A DNA stretch of 10,200 bases, taken from Bacteroidota bacterium. GTDB taxonomy: Bacteria; Bacteroidota; Bacteroidia; UKL13-3. A program made the translations under genes and the position numbers. How positions within the stretch are numbered: the first letter of the stretch is position 1; each line of letters starts with the position of its first letter. Where the stretch lies: contig RGVD01000089.1 in NCBI GenBank assembly GCA_010027395.1, positions 1-10,200 of the forward strand. Direction: 5' to 3'. Shown one piece after another: positions 6,107-10,200 of the stretch. Below the pieces are notes generated by a model that worked only from the letters and a program-made list of their open reading frames with translations, was not told the DNA's origin and ran no database searches.

Positions 6107-7357
6107 ATGAGTGAAAATGTATTAATTATTGGTTCTGTTTGGCCCGAGCCTGATTCTTCAGCTGCGGGTAGTCGCATGATGCAATTGATTGAATTATTTC
6201 AATCGCAAAATTGGCAAATCACTTTTGCAAGCATTGCTAGCCCAAGCGAGTTTATGTTTGATATCGAAAGCATTGGAGTTAAGAAAGAATGCATCCACTT
6301 AAACAGCCATACTTTTGATGATTTTATTAAAAAACTACAGCCCAGTATGGTCGTATTTGATAGGTTTATGACTGAAGAACAATTTGGATGGAGAGTAGCC
6401 GAACATTGCCCAAAAGCCTTACGAATATTAGATACAGAAGATTTGCATTCATTAAGGTATGCCCGACAAAATGCACACAAACAAAACAGAAATTTTGAAC
6501 TAGATGATTTGCTTAAAGAAGATATAGCAAAGCGAGAAATTGCCAGTATCCTGCGTTCAGATCTCACGTTAATAATTTCCACTTATGAAATGGATTTATT
6601 GAAGTCTGTCTTTAAAATTGATTCTGATTTGATATATTATTTGCCATTTATGTTGGATAATATTTCTCAAGATGATTTTATCAAAATGCCATCATTCGAA
6701 GAAAGAAGGCACTTTATTTCAATAGGTAATTTCCTTCATGAACCCAATTGGGATGCTGTTCAGTATTTGAAAAAGGATATTTGGCCACTTATTAGAAAGC
6801 AACTTCCAGAAGCCGAACTACACATTTACGGGGCATATCCTTCCCAAAAGTTATTTGAACTGCATAATGAAAAGGAAGGTTTTATAATTAAAGGTAGGGC
6901 TCAAGATGCAAATCAAGTTATTGGTAATGCTCGTTTACTTTTAGCTCCTATTCGTTTTGGTGCAGGTTTAAAGGGTAAATTGGTGCACGCAATGTTATGT
7001 GGAACACCAAGCATCACAACTCCAATTGGAGCTGAGGCAATGCATGAAAATTTACCATGGAGTGGCTCCATTTCGAATGATATTCAAGAATTTTGTAAAA
7101 GCGCTGCTAATCTATATTCGGGAAAAGAAGAATGGTTGCTAGCTCAACAAAGAGGATTAGATATTATCAATTTATGCTACAATAAGCAAGTATTTGGGCA
7201 AGCATTACTCCAGAGAATAAATGAATTACAAGAAAACTTAGTCCAACATCGCTTGCATAATTTTATGGGATTATTACTACAACATCACGCCTTGTCAAGC
7301 ACAAAATACATGTCGAAATGGATTGAAGCAAAGAATGAAAATCTAAATAAAATGTAA
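6107..7357 (+). CDS. GT-B glycosyltransferase (family 4-like)
   Basis: This 416-residue cytosolic protein has the two-domain GT-B layout. The N-terminal acceptor-side domain begins with VLIIGSVWPEPDSSAAGSRM (5-24). The C-terminal nucleotide-sugar domain begins around residue 202 with ISIGNFLHEPNWDAV (204-218), continues with ELHIYGAYP (237-245), and contains the donor-site block LLLAPIRFGAGLKGK (277-291) followed by HAMLCGTPSITT and IGAEAM (307-312). In related enzymes a Glu after the glycine-rich loop helps hold the donor sugar. It probably transfers a hexose to a surface glycan, but donor and acceptor cannot be told. The C-terminal 45 residues (His/Gln/Leu-rich) look like an added helical tail. 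ATG 6107 is preferred to the upstream TTG at 6092, which would add five residues before the first beta strand. It stands alone, divergent from the DUF2721 gene and not in a polysaccharide cluster. Confidence 0.88.
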   Translation: MSENVLIIGSVWPEPDSSAAGSRMMQLIELFQSQNWQITFASIASPSEFMFDIESIGVKKECIHLNSHTFDDFIKKLQPSMVVFDRFMTEEQFGWRVAEHCPKALRILDTEDLHSLRYARQNAHKQNRNFELDDLLKEDIAKREIASILRSDLTLIISTYEMDLLKSVFKIDSDLIYYLPFMLDNISQDDFIKMPSFEERRHFISIGNFLHEPNWDAVQYLKKDIWPLIRKQLPEAELHIYGAYPSQKLFELHNEKEGFIIKGRAQDANQVIGNARLLLAPIRFGAGLKGKLVHAMLCGTPSITTPIGAEAMHENLPWSGSISNDIQEFCKSAANLYSGKEEWLLAQQRGLDIINLCYNKQVFGQALLQRINELQENLVQHRLHNFMGLLLQHHALSSTKYMSKWIEAKNENLNKM

Positions 7358-7551
7358 TATTATAACTTTTAGCTTGTGAGGTATATTAAGTTTTATCATC
7401 AATATACTAAAACCAAACGACTATCCTCCTAAGCGATGTTCTTTATAAGCCTTATGACTTCATCTTAACATACTTTTTCTGACTACGTTAAATTATGTAA
7501 AATCATGTGGGCTTTTCAAAATGCAAATGAATGAGAGGTAGTTTTATTTCA
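7358..7551. other. Intergenic region between convergent genes
   Basis: The 194 bases between the glycosyltransferase and EVE-domain stops contain no credible gene, tRNA or repeat. The only structure seen is an AT-rich inverted repeat, GTATATT (7381-7387) with AATATAC (7401-7407) and a 13-base loop. It could slow transcription from either side, but no T-run follows on either strand, so I do not call it a terminator. Confidence 0.5.
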
Positions 7552-7962
7552 TTATTTTTCTTCTGATAAAGCGATAATGGTATCGAATTCAGCCACTGTT
7601 AATGATGAAACTGAAAGTCGTCCTTGTCTGACTAAGCCCATATTTGCCAGTCTTTTATCTGCTTTTATTTGTTCTAGGGTAATAGGTTTTTTTAGTTTTT
7701 TGAAGCATTTTAGGTCAACTACCACCCAATTTGTATCTTCTGTTGTTGGGTCTTGGTATGATTCTTTTGCTACCTTGGCTATACCTACAATTTCTTTACC
7801 TTCATTGCTATGATACCAAAGCACTAAATCTCCTTTTTTCATTTCTCTGAGATTGTTGCGGGCTTGATAGTTTCTAACACCATCCCAAAAAGTAGTTTTG
7901 TCTTTTTCAAATTGCTCCCAACTGTACTTAAAGGGTTCTGATTTAACTAACCAATAGTTCAT
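7552..7962 (-). CDS. EVE domain-containing protein
   Basis: The 136-residue protein is a single EVE domain, a PUA-like fold related to YTH domains, thought to bind modified bases in RNA or DNA. It starts with the family signature NYWLVKSEP (2-10), followed by FWDGVRNYQARNNLREMKKGDLVLWYHS (positions 25-52; Trp26, the RNYQARN block and the KGD turn are typical), IVGIAKV (58-64), the WVVVDLKCF strand (79-87) and a closing GLVRQGRLSVSSLT (109-122). Length and start fit stand-alone EVE proteins. It is divergent from trhO across 82 bases. Stand-alone EVE proteins are widespread in bacteria and their ligand is mostly unknown; some EVE domains are fused to restriction enzymes, but no such partner is present here. 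Confidence 0.93.
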   Translation of the reverse strand: MNYWLVKSEPFKYSWEQFEKDKTTFWDGVRNYQARNNLREMKKGDLVLWYHSNEGKEIVGIAKVAKESYQDPTTEDTNWVVVDLKCFKKLKKPITLEQIKADKRLANMGLVRQGRLSVSSLTVAEFDTIIALSEEK

Positions 7963-8000
7963 ATGATAAATTTTTGCGTGAAGTAAATAATTTTTCCTTA

Positions 8001-8008
8001 CAAATATA
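8001..8008 (-). promoter_or_regulatory. -7 promoter box for the EVE gene
   Basis: The minus strand reads TATATTTG, an exact match to TAnnTTTG. It lies 38 bases before the ATG at 7962. The nearest upstream TTTG is only 12 bases away, so the -33 element is not well defined. Confidence 0.4.
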
Positions 8009-8028
8009 TTTTTAGCATAACAAAAAAT

Positions 8029-8037
8029 TAAATTTGC
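8029..8037 (+). promoter_or_regulatory. -7 promoter box for trhO
   Basis: TAAATTTGC is an exact match to the Bacteroidota -7 consensus TAnnTTTG(C). It ends 7 bases before the trhO ATG, which predicts a nearly leaderless transcript. Only a T-rich stretch (8009-8013) stands in for the -33 element, at a short distance. Confidence 0.45.
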
Positions 8038-8044
8038 TGCAAAT

Positions 8045-8974
8045 ATGGATAATAAAGAAAAATACTTCGTTGTAGCTTATTATTACTATACCAAGATTCA
8101 AGATGCTATGCAGTTTGCTGAGCATCACTTAAAATACTGTAAAAGTTTAAAGCTCAGAGGGCGCATATATGTTGCCGAGGAAGGTATTAATGGTACTTTC
8201 AGTGGTTTGGCTGAAAATTGTGAAACTTATATGCAAGACTTGAAAAATAACCCAATGTTTTCGGGTGTTAGTTTTAAAGTAGATGAAGCAACAGAGCATG
8301 CATTTAATAGAATGCACTGTAGATATAAGAACGAGATTGTTAACAGTGGTCTCAAAGAGTTGGATGATATTGATCCAAATGAAATTACAGGAAAGCATTT
8401 GAGAGGAAATGAATTTCTTGAATTGAAAGATGATGAGGATGTGGTTATACTTGATGTGAGATCGAATTATGAAACAAGAATAGGAAAATTTAAAAATGCA
8501 ATTACTTTAGATATTGAAACATTTAGAGAGTTTCCTTCTAAACTTCCTGAATTAGAAAAGTATAAAGATAAAAAAATAATTACCTATTGTACTGGAGGTG
8601 TTAAATGTGAAAAAGCGAGTGGGTTTTTAATGAAAAATGGTTTTAAGGATGTCTATCAGTTGCATGATGGTATCATTGGTTATTCCAAAGATACAGGTGG
8701 AAAGGACTTTGAAGGGGTGTTATATGTATATGATGGCAGGGTAACTGTTCCTATAAATCAAATTAATCCTGCTACCATAGGTCATTGCAAAGTTTGTTTC
8801 GAAGGAACTAATCGAAGCTTGAACTGCGCCAATGTAGATTGCAATGAGCAATTTAATATGTGCGAAAAATGTGCTAATGAATTAGAGGGTGCTTGCAGCG
8901 AAATTTGCAAAACAGCACCTGGAAAAAGGACATACAATGGAACTGGTTATTATACCAGACCTGTTGTTGAATAA
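8045..8974 (+). CDS. trhO: Oxygen-dependent tRNA uridine(34) hydroxylase TrhO (YceA family, rhodanese-like)
   Basis: TrhO hydroxylates U34 in the anticodon wobble position of certain tRNAs using O2, the first step to 5-methoxy- or carboxymethoxyuridine. The 309-residue protein has the family's N-terminal domain (about 5-100; VAEEGINGTFSG at 43-54 is typical), a central rhodanese domain (about 120-218) with ILDVRSNYE (135-143) and the active-site loop YCTGGVKCEKAS (181-192; Cys182 and Cys188), and a cysteine-rich C-terminus with Cys248, 251, 261, 266, 273, 276, 284 and 288, which looks metal-binding. The loop has Lys187 where most homologues I recall have Arg. The ATG follows an exact -7 box by 7 bases. 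Its TAA stop directly abuts the stop of the convergent transglycosylase gene. Confidence 0.95.
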   Translation: MDNKEKYFVVAYYYYTKIQDAMQFAEHHLKYCKSLKLRGRIYVAEEGINGTFSGLAENCETYMQDLKNNPMFSGVSFKVDEATEHAFNRMHCRYKNEIVNSGLKELDDIDPNEITGKHLRGNEFLELKDDEDVVILDVRSNYETRIGKFKNAITLDIETFREFPSKLPELEKYKDKKIITYCTGGVKCEKASGFLMKNGFKDVYQLHDGIIGYSKDTGGKDFEGVLYVYDGRVTVPINQINPATIGHCKVCFEGTNRSLNCANVDCNEQFNMCEKCANELEGACSEICKTAPGKRTYNGTGYYTRPVVE

Positions 8975-10200
8975 TTAAGCTTTTTCAGCAAATATTGTAA
9001 GTTTTTGTCCTCTTTTGATTTTAGACCCTCTTAAGTGATTCCATTTTTTCACTTCACTAATACTCACATTAAATTTATCAGCTATGGTGGCCAATAATTC
9101 ACCTCTTCTTACTTTATAGATAATTTTCTTAGTGTAAGATTTGTTGGCTGCATTTCTTGATTTAGAGATTTGAATATCATTGTTCAAGGCTAATAATTCT
9201 GTGTCTCCAGCTCTTGATTTAATATTACTATCATTTAATGAAGCGAATTTTACGGCTTTATTGTATGGTAAGGTTAAAACAATTTTTTCGTTACTAAATG
9301 GAATAAAACCTCTTCTAAGCGAAGGGTTATAGCTTTTAATTTCTTCTATTGGCATATCCAAAGCCAAGGATAATTGTTCAACTGAATAGCGATTGTCAAC
9401 CATTACTGTATCTAAATGGTAATACATTGGGATGTCAGCTGAATATAAGTTATGCTCTGGTGCATAATTCATAACATAGGTAGCTGCTACAAAGGCTGGC
9501 ACATAGCCTCTGGTTTCTCTTGGTAGGTATGGCATTATTTCCCAAAAATTTCTTTTGCCTCCTGATTTTCTTATTGCCTTAGATACATTTCCAGGACCAC
9601 AATTATAACTAGCAATTACCAACAACCAATCTCCATATATTCTGTAAGAATTTTTAAAGTATTTAACAGCTGCTTCAGTTGATTTGATTAAATCTCTTCT
9701 TTCGTCCAATAAATGATTTGTTTTTAAACCATACATTTTACCAGTTGGAGCCATAAATTGCCACATACCTGTTGCGCCCACCGGTGAAACTGCATTTTGG
9801 TTTAAAGCCGATTCAATCACAGCAAGGTATTTAAGCTCTAATGGAATATTTTCTCGATTGAAAATATCTTCAACTATTGGGAAATAATAGGCTGAGTATG
9901 ACAATATTTTCGAAACCAAAGCCCTTTTTCTGATTGCATATAAATCAATATAACCTTTAACGTATTGGTTATAATCTAAAGGAATTTCAGTCTCTAGTAA
10001 AGAAAGTCTGTATTTGTATACTGAATCCGCATAAACTGGTACATCATTATCCTCAAATCCATAAATATTTAAATCACCCGCTGGAGTTTGAGGGTATAAT
10101 TTGTTTCTTAGTTTTATTGTATTACTATCTATGCTTGCGATTAGGGTCTCGTTATTTTGATTTAAATTCGCTTGTGAAAAAGCAAAATGACTGATCAAAA
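8975..10200 (-). CDS. MltD-like lytic murein transglycosylase (SLT + LysM), 5' partial
   Basis: Lytic transglycosylases cut the MurNAc-GlcNAc bond of peptidoglycan, forming 1,6-anhydroMurNAc. Numbering from the first complete codon in view (10196-10198), an N-terminal helical region (about 55-115) precedes the SLT domain (about 115-235): IESALNQNAVSPVGATGMWQ (128-147) with the catalytic Glu129, then IASYNCGPGNV (195-205). Region 268-315 (RYSVEQLSLALDMP..SYNPSLRRGF) resembles a weak LysM-like segment, and a clear LysM domain for peptidoglycan binding closes the protein (about 358-404, YKVRRGELLATIADKF..WNHLRG). The frame is open to the right edge. The first visible residues, (L)ISHFAFSQ, look like the end of a signal peptide, so the true start lies beyond 10200 and the TTG at 10196-10198 is not the start. 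The protein is probably periplasmic. Its stop touches the trhO stop. Confidence 0.93.
   Translation of the reverse strand, partial: LISHFAFSQANLNQNNETLIASIDSNTIKLRNKLYPQTPAGDLNIYGFEDNDVPVYADSVYKYRLSLLETEIPLDYNQYVKGYIDLYAIRKRALVSKILSYSAYYFPIVEDIFNRENIPLELKYLAVIESALNQNAVSPVGATGMWQFMAPTGKMYGLKTNHLLDERRDLIKSTEAAVKYFKNSYRIYGDWLLVIASYNCGPGNVSKAIRKSGGKRNFWEIMPYLPRETRGYVPAFVAATYVMNYAPEHNLYSADIPMYYHLDTVMVDNRYSVEQLSLALDMPIEEIKSYNPSLRRGFIPFSNEKIVLTLPYNKAVKFASLNDSNIKSRAGDTELLALNNDIQISKSRNAANKSYTKKIIYKVRRGELLATIADKFNVSISEVKKWNHLRGSKIKRGQKLTIFAEKA

Noticed and set aside
6199..6582. Minus-strand 127-residue frame inside the glycosyltransferase gene
   Set aside because: It is Ser/Cys-rich antisense of a confidently identified gene, with no sign of being coding.
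7381..7407. Intrinsic terminator between the glycosyltransferase and EVE genes
   Set aside because: The stem is seven AT-rich pairs with a 13-base loop and no T-run follows on either strand.
7552..8974. Defence island centred on the EVE-domain gene
   Set aside because: No nuclease, methyltransferase, integrase or toxin gene is nearby; the neighbours are housekeeping genes and the EVE protein is a single stand-alone domain.
10196..10198. TTG as start of the transglycosylase
   Set aside because: The first residues look like the end of a signal peptide and the frame stays open to the window edge, so the true start is further right.

Overview
The window comes from a member of the Bacteroidota (Bacteroidetes). 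The DNA is AT-rich and no start codon is preceded by a clear Shine-Dalgarno sequence. Several starts sit a few bases downstream of the Bacteroidota -7 promoter box (TAnnTTTG). The gene families also fit: a RemB/Wzi-like outer-membrane protein, a DUF2721 membrane protein, a periplasmic TonB-C-domain protein, an MltD-type SLT/LysM enzyme, and a short NFACT protein without the C-terminal domain of Firmicutes RqcH. I could not fix a genus from the sequence alone. KdsA implies a Kdo-containing, Gram-negative envelope.

Layout, left to right. (1) Bases 1-1352, minus strand: coaD (coenzyme A synthesis) followed 14 bases later by a RemB/Wzi-like outer-membrane protein that runs off the left edge. (2) Bases 1374-1440: back-to-back candidate promoters for coaD and for a divergent 60-residue membrane protein. 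(3) Bases 1637-1764: a palindromic repeat-like element whose second hairpin contains a false GTG start for the next gene. (4) Bases 1765-4813, plus strand: kdsA, a PhnP-like metallo-beta-lactamase-fold hydrolase and an NFACT (Rqc2/RqcH-family) protein, with 6- and 34-base gaps. (5) Bases 4819-6046, minus strand: a DUF2721 membrane protein followed 4 bases later by a secreted protein with a TonB C-terminal domain and what looks like a second, eroded copy of that domain. (6) Bases 6107-7357, plus strand: a GT-B glycosyltransferase, followed by 194 bases without a gene. (7) Bases 7552-8974: a divergent pair, an EVE-domain protein on the minus strand and trhO (tRNA U34 hydroxylase) on the plus strand, each with a consensus -7 box in the 82-base gap. 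(8) Bases 8975-10200, minus strand: an MltD-like lytic transglycosylase with SLT and LysM domains, whose start lies beyond the right edge.

The genes are mostly core metabolism and cell-envelope functions: CoA, Kdo/LPS, glycan transfer, peptidoglycan remodelling and outer-membrane surface proteins, with some RNA and translation quality control (NFACT, TrhO, EVE). I see no mobile element, phage gene, CRISPR array, tRNA, rRNA or defence cassette, and no evidence of a new multi-gene system. The points most worth a second look are the Asn-Arg at the expected Asp-Arg site of the NFACT protein, the tandem and partly eroded TonB domains, the hairpin repeat in front of kdsA, and promoter boxes placed almost against start codons.
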